A DNA stretch of 21,467 nt, taken from a virus. The position numbers and the translations under genes are program-made. The notes under the pieces were generated by a model. It was not told the DNA's origin. It saw only the letters and a list, made by a program, of their open reading frames with translations, and did no database searches. Shown here piece after piece: positions 7,986 through 13,750 of the stretch (its first letter is position 1; the number at the start of each line of letters is the position of its first letter). The stretch lies in the IMG/VR virus record IMGVR_UViG_3300032265_002399, positions 1-21,467 of that record; one strand, given 5' to 3'.

Positions 7986-8009
7986 GAGGGACTTAGGTCC
8001 CTCTTTTTT
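7986..8009 (+). terminator. Rho-independent terminator after the winged-helix gene
   Basis: GAGGGAC-TTAG-GTCCCTC, a perfect 7-base-pair GC-rich stem with a 4-base loop, directly followed by six T residues. It lies 11 bases after the stop codon at 7975. Confidence 0.9.
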
Positions 8010-8029
8010 ATTTAATTTTTGGAGCGCAA

Positions 8030-8848
8030 ATGGAAATCTCGATTAAAAAAGAAGAATTACAAAAGAAAAGCCTATTCGTTGCCACACCAATGTATGGCGG
8101 TATGAATCATGGTTTATACATGAAGGCGTGTTTAGATTTGCAAAGTATTTGCACTCAATACGGAATTCCTATTAAGTTCTCATTCTTATTTAATGAGTCC
8201 TTAATTACTCGAGCAAGAAATTATCTTGTCGATGAGTTTATTCACAGGTCTGATTGTTCACATATGTTGTTTATCGATTCAGACATTCATTTTAATCCAC
8301 AAGACGTTATTGCTTTGTTAGCTTTAGATAAAGATGTTTCTGGTGGTCCTTATCCTAAAAAAGCCATCAAATGGCGATCTGTCAAAAAAGCAGTAGAAAA
8401 AAATCCAGATATTGATGCTGGTATGTTAGAAAAAATTACTGGTGACTATGTGTTTAATCCCGTTAAAGGCACAGCACAATTCCAGGTTACAGAGCCATTA
8501 GCCGTATTAGAAATTGGCACGGGATTTATGTTAATTAAGCGTGAAGTGTTCAAAAAAATGGAAAATGCTTATCCAATGATTCGTTATAAACCAGACCATG
8601 TTGGCCAAGCAAACTTTGACGGATCACGTTATATCCATGCTTACTTTGATACTGTGATTGATACTACTGATAGTATTACCGGTGGCGGATCTGATCGTTA
8701 TCTTTCAGAAGATTATATGTTTTGCCAAATGTGGCGCAAGATTGGTGGAGAAATTTATCTTTGTCCGTGGATGAAAACATCTCATATTGGCACTTATCAC
8801 TTCCAAGGAGATATGCCAGCAGTTGCTAATTTTGTTGGAGAAATGTGA
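8030..8848 (+). CDS. Glycosyltransferase-like protein, GT-A fold
   Basis: A 272-residue protein resembling family 2 type glycosyltransferases found in phages. The N-terminal strand reads LFVATPMYGG (15-24), followed by LITRARNYLVDEF (58-70), and then MLFIDSDIHF with the DxD metal and nucleotide-sugar binding motif at D83-S84-D85. A later SEDYMFCQMWRKIGG segment matches the acidic acceptor-side helix of this fold. There are no membrane segments or signal peptide, so it acts in the cytoplasm. Acceptor and sugar cannot be told: phage DNA bases, virion proteins or host surface sugars are possible. GGAG at 8021-8024 fixes the start. It begins after a terminator and its stop overlaps the MazZ-like gene, so it likely heads the clamp operon, though no clear promoter is visible between 8010 and 8029. 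Confidence 0.7.
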   Translation: MEISIKKEELQKKSLFVATPMYGGMNHGLYMKACLDLQSICTQYGIPIKFSFLFNESLITRARNYLVDEFIHRSDCSHMLFIDSDIHFNPQDVIALLALDKDVSGGPYPKKAIKWRSVKKAVEKNPDIDAGMLEKITGDYVFNPVKGTAQFQVTEPLAVLEIGTGFMLIKREVFKKMENAYPMIRYKPDHVGQANFDGSRYIHAYFDTVIDTTDSITGGGSDRYLSEDYMFCQMWRKIGGEIYLCPWMKTSHIGTYHFQGDMPAVANFVGEM

Positions 8849-9249
8849 TGTCGCCGGAAGAATTAAAAATAAACAGTTGGTTAAATCATAACTATGATAC
8901 CAATGTTGTGAGAGCATCACAAACGGCTACAACAGGTGGTCGCAAATTTGATGGAGGCAAATTACAGTATGGTTTGATTCCACCAAACGCATTAAAAGCA
9001 ACAGTAGAGATACTGACTTTTGGTGCCGAGAAGTATGAACCCGATAATTGGAAATGGGTTCCCGATTCTAAGCGTAGGTATTTTGATGCTGCTCAACGAC
9101 ATCTTTGGGCTTGGAAATCTGGAGAACAAATTGACCAAGAATCTGGTAAAAATCACTTGGCACACGCCTTGTGCTGCTTGATGTTTTTATATGAACATGA
9201 TACAATTGATTTTTTAAATAATGGAGAAGTAAATGAAGTTATCAAATGA
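8848..9249 (+). CDS. MazZ-like dATP/dGTP diphosphohydrolase (DUF5664 type)
   Basis: A 133-residue protein with the family pattern GGRKFDGGKLQYGLIPP, then TFGAEKYEPDNW, then the helix RYFDAAQRHLWAWKSGE and finally D-x-ESGKNHLAHALCCLMFL. This is the all-alpha MazG/MazZ-like superfamily; acidic residues in AEKYEPD and DQESG are the likely metal ligands. In cyanophage S-2L, MazZ splits dATP and dGTP to monophosphates and supports 2-aminoadenine DNA, but relatives occur in many phages without PurZ, and no PurZ is in this window. The ATG at 8848 is preferred over an in-frame GTG at 8845 because GGAG at 8837-8840 is then 7 bases away and the stop of the previous gene overlaps it as TGATG. The clamp gene starts inside its end. 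Confidence 0.8.
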   Translation: MSPEELKINSWLNHNYDTNVVRASQTATTGGRKFDGGKLQYGLIPPNALKATVEILTFGAEKYEPDNWKWVPDSKRRYFDAAQRHLWAWKSGEQIDQESGKNHLAHALCCLMFLYEHDTIDFLNNGEVNEVIK

Positions 9250-9907
9250 AACCCTTGCCGTATTAAAGAATTTTTCAACTATCAATCAAGGTATTGAATT
9301 TAAAAAAGGCAAAAAACTAAAAACCATGTCGACCGGTAAAACTGTTTTGGCTGAAGCTAATCTTAAAGATGATTTTCCTAAAGATTTTTGTGTTTATGAT
9401 TTAAACCAATTTTTGTCGGTTCATGGATTATTCAAAGATTCCGCTGAACTTAATTTTGATGATAAGAATGTTATATTTACAAGCGGCAAGCGTAAAACAA
9501 ATTATCGTATGACCGAAAAATCTATGATCGTCACTCCTCCAGAAAAAGAACTTAATCTTTCTTCTGCTGAATGTGCCTTCACCTTAACCGCTGAAGATTA
9601 TGAATGGATCATGAAAAACGCTAGCGTGTTATCTTCACCTAATGTGGCAGTACAGTCTGACGGTGAAATCATTGAAGTTATTACTTTTGATGCCAATGAT
9701 AACTCAACACACACCAATTCAACTCAAGTTGGTACTGGTGATGGTAAGAAGTATAAGATTGTTTTCAAAACTGAAAATATCAAATTAATTCCTGGAAGTT
9801 ATGATGTTAAAATTTCTTTCAAAGGAATTGGCCATTTTAAAAACACCAAAGAAGATATTCAGTATTGGATTGCCTTTGAAGCTAAAGAAACTAAAATTGG
9901 AGAATAA
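9233..9907 (+). CDS. 45: gp45 sliding clamp
   Basis: A 224-residue protein, close to the 228 of T4 gp45. The N-terminus MKLSNETLAVLKNFSTIN is nearly the T4 sequence, with YDLNQFLSVHGL and a later LIPGSYDVKIS strand corresponding to T4 YDLNGFL and MQPGNYKL. T4 gp45 forms a trimeric ring that tethers polymerase to DNA and, when bound by gp55, activates late promoters. The start overlaps the preceding gene by 17 bases and follows a GGAG site. It is followed without a gap by a small protein and then by the clamp loader genes, the standard order for the group. Identity is confident. Confidence 0.93.
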   Translation: MKLSNETLAVLKNFSTINQGIEFKKGKKLKTMSTGKTVLAEANLKDDFPKDFCVYDLNQFLSVHGLFKDSAELNFDDKNVIFTSGKRKTNYRMTEKSMIVTPPEKELNLSSAECAFTLTAEDYEWIMKNASVLSSPNVAVQSDGEIIEVITFDANDNSTHTNSTQVGTGDGKKYKIVFKTENIKLIPGSYDVKISFKGIGHFKNTKEDIQYWIAFEAKETKIGE

Positions 9908-10102
9908 ATGCTACTAACTTTTTCAGAATTTGGAAGTAACATTCCAATCGCAGTTAATCCAAAATATGTTGTATGTGTTTTTGAGAATACTGACGATAAA
10001 GGACTTACAAAAACTTTCATCAATTTGTTGAATGGTAATATTTCTGTTAATGAAGATTATTTAAGTGTTGTCGGTCAAATTCAAGGCCAATTGAAGCAGT
10101 AA
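9908..10102 (+). CDS. Small FlbD-like protein between clamp and clamp loader
   Basis: A 64-residue protein starting on the base after the gene 45 stop, with GGAG 6-7 bases upstream. The layout, NPKYVVCVFE, then a strand, then FINLLNGNISVNEDYLSVVGQI, resembles small FlbD-type proteins (short strands, an NG turn and a final helix). The resemblance is by eye. It is probably translated with the clamp. No function is known; a replisome accessory role is possible from its position only. Confidence 0.6.
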   Translation: MLLTFSEFGSNIPIAVNPKYVVCVFENTDDKGLTKTFINLLNGNISVNEDYLSVVGQIQGQLKQ

Positions 10103-10119
10103 TTTTGTTGTATTATATT
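10091..10119 (+). promoter_or_regulatory. Possible weak promoter before gene 44
   Basis: TTGAAG at 10091-10096, 17-base spacer, TATATT at 10114-10119. The predicted start near 10126 falls at the end of the GGGAG ribosome site (10122-10126) for gene 44, which would weaken translation of such a transcript. Read-through from gene 45 is the simpler source of gene 44 mRNA. Confidence 0.25.
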
Positions 10120-10132
10120 ATGGGAGTTTTGA

Positions 10133-11065
10133 ATGGAACATTTATTATGGGTCGAAAAGTATCGGCCGAAAAAAGTGGAAGATTGTATCCTACCGGATGC
10201 AATCAAATCTACATTCTTAGAATATGTCGTTAGAAAAGAAATACCGAATTTATTATTATCGGGTACGGCAGGTGTTGGTAAAACGACAATTGCTAAAGCC
10301 CTCTGTGAAGAAGTTGGTTGTGACTATATTGTTATCAATGGCTCTGATGAATCTGGCATTGATGTTCTTCGTAATAAAATTAAAAACTATGCTTCGTCAG
10401 TTTCTCTTGCGGGTGGCCGCAAAGTAATCATTATTGATGAAGCAGACTATCTAAATCCTAATTCCACACAACCAGCGCTGCGTGGTGCCATCGAGGAGTT
10501 CTCCTCAAACTGTTCATTCATCTTTACTTGTAACTTTAAGAATCGTATTATTGATCCGATTCATTCTCGGTGTTCCGTTATCGATTTTAAGATTAATGGT
10601 TCAAAACCAAAAATGGCAGCTGCCTTTTTCAAACGAGTAGAGTGGATTTTAGAACAAGAAGGAATTACATATGACAAAGCGGTTGTCGCAGCGGTTATTA
10701 CAAAACACTTTCCAGACAATCGTAGGGTTCTTAATGAGCTTCAGCGATATTCTGTTTCAGGCAACATTGATAAAGGCGTCCTTTCTAATATTGCTGATAT
10801 ACAACTTGATGCTCTGGTTACATCCTTAAAAGAAAAAGACTTTGCATCAACTCGTAAATGGGTTACTTCTAATCTTGATAATGATCCTGTAAAAGTTTAT
10901 CGTAAACTTTATGATGGTCTTTATGAAATATTGAAACCACAATCAGTTCCACAATTGGTTCTCATTCTTGCTAAGTACCAATATCAAGCGGCCTTTGTAG
11001 CAGACCACGAAATCAATATGGTAGCTTGTTTGACTGAAATTATGGTGGAATGTGAGTTTAAGTGA
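10133..11065 (+). CDS. 44: gp44 clamp loader large subunit (AAA+ ATPase)
   Basis: A 310-residue AAA+ protein; T4 gp44 has 319. It begins with the clamp-loader signature LWVEKYRPKKVEDC. Walker A is GTAGVGKTT (44-52), Walker B IIIDEADYL with D102 and E103, sensor I in the FTCNFKNRI strand, and the SRC motif at S145-R146-C147, which supplies the trans arginine finger. Four gp44 with one gp62 open and load the gp45 clamp onto primer ends. GGGAG at 10122-10126 precedes the ATG. Its stop overlaps the gene 62 start (TGATG). All catalytic elements are present. Confidence 0.95.
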   Translation: MEHLLWVEKYRPKKVEDCILPDAIKSTFLEYVVRKEIPNLLLSGTAGVGKTTIAKALCEEVGCDYIVINGSDESGIDVLRNKIKNYASSVSLAGGRKVIIIDEADYLNPNSTQPALRGAIEEFSSNCSFIFTCNFKNRIIDPIHSRCSVIDFKINGSKPKMAAAFFKRVEWILEQEGITYDKAVVAAVITKHFPDNRRVLNELQRYSVSGNIDKGVLSNIADIQLDALVTSLKEKDFASTRKWVTSNLDNDPVKVYRKLYDGLYEILKPQSVPQLVLILAKYQYQAAFVADHEINMVACLTEIMVECEFK

Positions 11066-11454
11066 TGCCGGATTTATTCAAAGAAATCTTACCATCCATA
11101 CTACAAACTAAAAAAAGTGTCTTTCGTGATGAATTGGACTATAATGAATATAAGCCCTTTATAGTCAACCGAGCCTTATCCTATCACATGGATTGCGTGC
11201 TTTATGTGAATGAATTGAATGTTCGACCATCGATTGATGTGGATCAGCAATATTCTTTTTATCTAAATACCATAAGACCAATGAAACGGAAATTTCAACC
11301 GTGGCAGAAATCAGAGGTCGACAAGGATTTAGAATGTGTCAAACTGTACTTTGGTTACTCCAATGAGAAAGCTAAAGAAGCTTTGCGGATTCTTAATAAT
11401 GAACAGATCGCTGAAATAAAAGCAAAAACAACAAAAGGCGGAGTGACCAAGTAA
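11065..11454 (+). CDS. 62: gp62 clamp loader small subunit
   Basis: A 129-residue protein placed exactly between genes 44 and regA, as in T4-like phages. Similarity to T4 gp62 is weak but visible as YNEYKPFIVNRALSYHMDCVLYVNEL against the T4 segment with KFMVENALSQFPECM, and the R-P-x-K-R-K-F-x-x-W-x-K stretch against T4 GKRYGKWAK. It is shorter than T4 gp62 (187). It lacks ATPase motifs, as expected for the subunit that only bridges the gp44 ring. The ATG at 11065 overlaps the gene 44 stop; an in-frame GTG at 11062 is less likely. The ribosome site is poor, so translation is probably coupled. Assignment rests mainly on order plus these segments. Confidence 0.85.
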   Translation: MPDLFKEILPSILQTKKSVFRDELDYNEYKPFIVNRALSYHMDCVLYVNELNVRPSIDVDQQYSFYLNTIRPMKRKFQPWQKSEVDKDLECVKLYFGYSNEKAKEALRILNNEQIAEIKAKTTKGGVTK

Positions 11455-11861
11455 TGATTTCAATTATTGATTTAGTTGAAGTTACCCTAGGCGAAAAAGA
11501 TGACTTTTTAAAAGTTCGTGAAACTCTTACTCGTATCGGTGTAGCTTCCAAAAAAGATAGAATATTGTACCAGTCGTGTCATATACTACACAAACAAGGT
11601 AAGTATTACATCGTACATTTCAAAGAACTATTTGCATTAGATGGTAAACCAACCGATATTTCCGAAAATGATTTATCTCGTAGAAATGCCATTGCCAAAC
11701 TCCTACAAGATTGGGGTTTAGTAAAAGTGGTAAATATTAAACAGATTGAAACACCACCACCGATATTCCTTTCTCAGATTAAGATACTTTCCCACAAGGA
11801 AAAAGATGATTGGGAACTGACACATAAGTATAATATTGGTAAGAAACCACAGGCCTATTGA
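11454..11861 (+). CDS. regA: RegA translational repressor
   Basis: A 135-residue protein with strong similarity to T4 RegA (122 residues): DDFLKVRETLTRIG, LYQSCHIL, YYIVHFKELF, and RRNAIAKLLQDWGL match almost residue for residue. In T4 RegA binds AU-rich sequences around the start codons of many early mRNAs, including 44, 45 and rIIB, and blocks ribosome binding. The N-terminus is a few residues longer and the C-terminal tail differs. Translation starts in a TAATG overlap with gene 62 and has GGAG at 11441-11444. Identity is confident; its targets here are not determined. Confidence 0.94.
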   Translation: MISIIDLVEVTLGEKDDFLKVRETLTRIGVASKKDRILYQSCHILHKQGKYYIVHFKELFALDGKPTDISENDLSRRNAIAKLLQDWGLVKVVNIKQIETPPPIFLSQIKILSHKEKDDWELTHKYNIGKKPQAY

Positions 11862-11888
11862 CATTTCAGTAGGACTGTGTTATAAATA
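11858..11888 (+). promoter_or_regulatory. Promoter combining sigma-70 boxes and a T4-type late TATAAATA
   Basis: TTGACA at 11858-11863 overlaps the regA stop codon, the spacer is 17 bases, and TATAAA begins at 11881. The same position reads TATAAATA (11881-11888), the exact consensus of T4 late promoters recognised by gp55. The predicted start near 11893 leaves a 52-base leader to the ATG at 11945, with a small ATGC/GCAT hairpin near 11898-11911 and a CA-rich run before the ribosome site. Confidence 0.7.
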
Positions 11889-11944
11889 TACTTGTAGATG
11901 CAATTAAGCATTTACATTTTAAACACACACACAGAGGAAACAAA

Positions 11945-12217
11945 ATGTCAAAAGATATCAGCACACAATTACCAGAAGTAAAATTCAACAAAAACGGATA
12001 TGAAATCCGCACAGAAGTCCTCGATATGGCCAAAGGTCTTATCACCGAGGAATACCACTCAAAATTTGCCGGTTGGGAAATGTCAGTTGCTAAAGATGAA
12101 AAAACTGGTCAAGTTGTTACCACAGTCGGTATGCCAACATTTCCAGGTCTTGATGAGGTATTAACTGCCGCAGAAAAGATGTATGCATTTGTAAATACTG
12201 GTTCAGGTAAAAAATGA
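11945..12217 (+). CDS. Conserved small phage protein, function unknown
   Basis: A 90-residue protein with a FNKNGYEIRTEVL start to its conserved part, then FAGWEMSVAKDEKTG, a TTVGMP turn and a C-terminal helix LDEVLTAAEKMYAFVN. I associate this pattern with uncharacterised proteins of aquatic T4-like phages, from memory. There is no signal peptide, membrane segment or catalytic motif. It has a strong dedicated promoter (11858) that looks readable by both host sigma-70 and gp55, plus an AGAGGAAAC ribosome site, so it is probably abundant. A 20-residue ORF follows with an ATGA overlap, then a terminator. Confidence 0.8.
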   Translation: MSKDISTQLPEVKFNKNGYEIRTEVLDMAKGLITEEYHSKFAGWEMSVAKDEKTGQVVTTVGMPTFPGLDEVLTAAEKMYAFVNTGSGKK

Positions 12218-12276
12218 ACTGGTGGCCTGTTACAGATGAGGAATGGGAACAGTTGAACTACCCAAACGGTAAATAA
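12214..12276 (+). CDS. Candidate 20-residue micro-ORF
   Basis: Begins in an ATGA overlap with the preceding stop and ends at 12276, immediately before the terminator at 12279. The peptide is rich in tryptophan and acidic residues (three W, starting MNWWPVTDEE). Overlap-coupled starts are the norm in this window, which favours real translation, but 20 residues are too few to judge by composition. No function can be given. Confidence 0.4.
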   Translation: MNWWPVTDEEWEQLNYPNGK

Positions 12277-12278
12277 TA

Positions 12279-12306
12279 AAAGGGGCCTTGACTGGTCCCT
12301 TTTTTT
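12279..12306 (+). terminator. Rho-independent terminator whose loop holds the next -35 box
   Basis: AAAGGGGCC and GGTCCCTTT form a 9-base-pair stem (one G-T pair) around the 6-base loop TTGACT, and T residues run on to 12306. It ends the 11945 unit. The loop sequence TTGACT at 12288-12293 doubles as the -35 hexamer of the promoter for 12324. Confidence 0.85.
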
Positions 12307-12316
12307 GAGTTATACT
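12288..12316 (+). promoter_or_regulatory. Sigma-70-type promoter embedded in a terminator, predicted leaderless transcript
   Basis: TTGACT at 12288-12293, a 17-base spacer made of the terminator's 3' arm and T-run, and TATACT at 12311-12316. The predicted start is near 12323, one base before the ATG at 12324. That ATG has no Shine-Dalgarno in range. Confidence 0.65.
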
Positions 12317-12323
12317 TTATATT

Positions 12324-12518
12324 ATGAAAATCAAAAAACCAATTGTTCGTAAGGTGCGTAATCGTTTGCATCATGACGAAATCTATTACACCTGGTCGAA
12401 TTGGGAACCCAAAGAGATCGATGGTATTCTTTTTATTCCCGTTACAAAGAGTTATCCTGATAATAAGTTGCAACGATTACATTATGTTAAAAAAGATAAT
12501 ATGGAGTTTGTGAAATGA
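12324..12518 (+). CDS. Small basic protein, function unknown
   Basis: A 64-residue, strongly basic protein starting MKIKKPIVRKVRNR. It has a YYTWSNWEPKEIDGILFIPV stretch suggesting beta strands, and ends in a K-rich region. Not recognised. The ATG is at or next to the predicted transcription start, so the mRNA should be leaderless. It is the first gene of a three-gene set (12324, 12515, 12715) linked by ATGA overlaps. Confidence 0.65.
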   Translation: MKIKKPIVRKVRNRLHHDEIYYTWSNWEPKEIDGILFIPVTKSYPDNKLQRLHYVKKDNMEFVK

Positions 12519-12718
12519 ATAAGCTTGAAATGATGTTGCAAAACAAAAGAAATAATTTTGATCCCACTTTTCATGATGATATGGTTTGTGCAAAAGAATA
12601 TCTTACACATAGTAAATGGGGTCAACAAGGTTGTCCATTCTTTTTAGAATGGCCATATCTGGATATTCCATCCATGTTAAAAGATAAAATTGCCAAACAC
12701 GCCTTGGGTATATTATGA
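12515..12718 (+). CDS. Small protein, function unknown
   Basis: A 67-residue protein that overlaps the previous stop (ATGA) and has GGAG about 12 bases upstream. It shows NNFDPTFHDDMVCAKEYL, then HSKWGQQGCPFFLEWPYLDIP and a short C-terminal helix with KDKIAKHALG. Two cysteines and several histidines are present but not in a clear metal-binding spacing. Not recognised. Likely co-translated with its neighbours. Confidence 0.6.
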   Translation: MNKLEMMLQNKRNNFDPTFHDDMVCAKEYLTHSKWGQQGCPFFLEWPYLDIPSMLKDKIAKHALGIL

Positions 12719-12885
12719 ATTGGTTAAAATATTCCGGATGCAATATTATTCTAAAATTAAATCCTTATCATTGGAGAATTTCTTTTGATTATTTCAAGAC
12801 CAATGAAGCATGGGAACAAGATGCGTTTATATTAGAATTACTACCTTTAACAATTCGTGTTTGGTTTGATGACGGCCAATGGTGA
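12715..12885 (+). CDS. Small aromatic-rich protein, function unknown
   Basis: A 56-residue ORF starting in an ATGA overlap with the preceding stop. It begins MNWLKYSG, has LKLNPYHWRISFDYF, and ends with LLPLTIRVWFDDGQW. The alternating strand pattern (NPYHWRI, LTIRVWFDDG) resembles small phage hypothetical proteins with an L-N-P-x-H-W-R motif, from memory. It ends 11 bases before the dCMP deaminase start. The overlap and the balanced composition support a real gene. No function can be assigned. Confidence 0.6.
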   Translation: MNWLKYSGCNIILKLNPYHWRISFDYFKTNEAWEQDAFILELLPLTIRVWFDDGQW

Positions 12886-12896
12886 TTTAAATAATT

Positions 12897-13355
12897 ATGA
12901 AAAGTAAATTTATTGATGCTTACATGGATGTTGCAAAACGATTTGCCAAATTGTCTACCGCTAAAAGATTAAAAGTTGGTGCCATTGTTGTAAAAAATGA
13001 CCGAATTATTAGTATTGGTTATAATGGAATGCCATCAGGATGGACCAATGAGTGTGAAGAAGTAATTGAACAGCATGAAGATGGCGGTCAAGTCACACAA
13101 ACTAAATTAGAAGTAATTCATGCAGAAGCTAATGCGATTGCTAAGTTAGCTAAAAGTATTGAATCGGGAGAAGGTGCTAAAATGTTCTTAACTCATGCTC
13201 CTTGTATACATTGCGCAAAACAAATTTATACAGCCGGCATAAATATAGTATACTTTGGTCAACATTACCGAGATACTCTTGGCGTTGATTTTCTAAAAAA
13301 ATGTCACATAAAGGTAATACAATGGCCTGGGGAAAACACCTCATCCTTGATGTAA
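12897..13355 (+). CDS. dCMP deaminase
   Basis: A 152-residue zinc-dependent deaminase that converts dCMP to dUMP for dTMP synthesis. Zinc and catalytic residues are intact: HAE at H75-A76-E77, with E77 the proton shuttle, and PCIHC with C103 and C106. The N-terminal RLKVGAIVVKNDRIISIGYNGMPSG block (in parts) is typical of the dCMP deaminase/ComEB family, distinguishing it from cytidine deaminases. The ribosome site is weak and only 11 bases separate it from the previous gene. The SpeD-like gene starts inside its 3' end. It supplies thymidine precursors for this AT-rich genome. Identity is confident; whether T4-like allosteric control exists is not visible. Confidence 0.92.
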   Translation: MKSKFIDAYMDVAKRFAKLSTAKRLKVGAIVVKNDRIISIGYNGMPSGWTNECEEVIEQHEDGGQVTQTKLEVIHAEANAIAKLAKSIESGEGAKMFLTHAPCIHCAKQIYTAGINIVYFGQHYRDTLGVDFLKKCHIKVIQWPGENTSSLM

Positions 13356-13678
13356 AAGGATGCGAATTAATTCGAGCAAATGATCCTGAATATATCAAAC
13401 ACTTCACAAAAGAATTGGTAAGATTAATTGAAATGGTACCATACGGAGAACCACAATTGGTACATTTTGCTGATAATACCGATAAAGCTGGTTGGACCGT
13501 AATACAATTAATCACAACTTCAAGTATTGTTGGGCATTTTTTAGACCACAATGGAGACCTTTACCTTGATGTTTTTAGTTGTAAAGACTTTTCGGAACAT
13601 ACTGTAATTTCTGCTTTAAGACAGTTCTTTTCACCTGGTGAAATTAAACACCAAGTCATTCAACGAGATGCAAATTGA
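13322..13678 (+). CDS. speD: S-adenosylmethionine decarboxylase-like protein (SpeD type)
   Basis: A 118-residue protein of the AdoMet decarboxylase proenzyme family, which makes decarboxylated AdoMet for spermidine synthesis. Visible blocks are WGKHLILDVKGCE at the N-terminus, GWTVIQLITTSSIVGH and LYLDVFSC. Aligned with the Thermotoga enzyme (S63, H68, C83), the pyruvoyl-forming serine, proton donor and cysteine fall at S67, H72 and C87, all with the same offset of four. The residue before the serine is T instead of E and the one after is S instead of H, so self-cleavage should be tested. The ATG at 13322 (AAGG 7 bases upstream) is preferred over 13301 because similarity begins at MAWGKH. The gene overlaps the dCMP deaminase by 34 bases. 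Confidence 0.8.
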   Translation: MAWGKHLILDVKGCELIRANDPEYIKHFTKELVRLIEMVPYGEPQLVHFADNTDKAGWTVIQLITTSSIVGHFLDHNGDLYLDVFSCKDFSEHTVISALRQFFSPGEIKHQVIQRDAN

Positions 13679-13685
13679 ATAAATA
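13678..13685 (+). promoter_or_regulatory. Possible late-type promoter before the SprT-like gene
   Basis: AATAAATA, one mismatch from the T4 late octamer TATAAATA, lies in the 72-base gap before the ATG at 13751. Such AT-rich octamers are frequent in this DNA, so the match is weak evidence. Confidence 0.25.
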
Positions 13686-13750
13686 AGCGGATGTGAGCAA
13701 CAACGGAGTTATGCAATTATTGGGTCAACTTATTAAGGAGAGACCTAAAA

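Noticed and set aside
12258-12473. Minus-strand 71-codon frame across the terminator at 12279
   Set aside because: It runs through a terminator and promoter and opposite a coupled small gene, with no supporting signals.
13301-13321. Upstream ATG for the SpeD-like gene
   Set aside because: Family similarity starts at the ATG at 13322, which has an AAGG site; the extra seven residues lie in the deaminase frame overlap.
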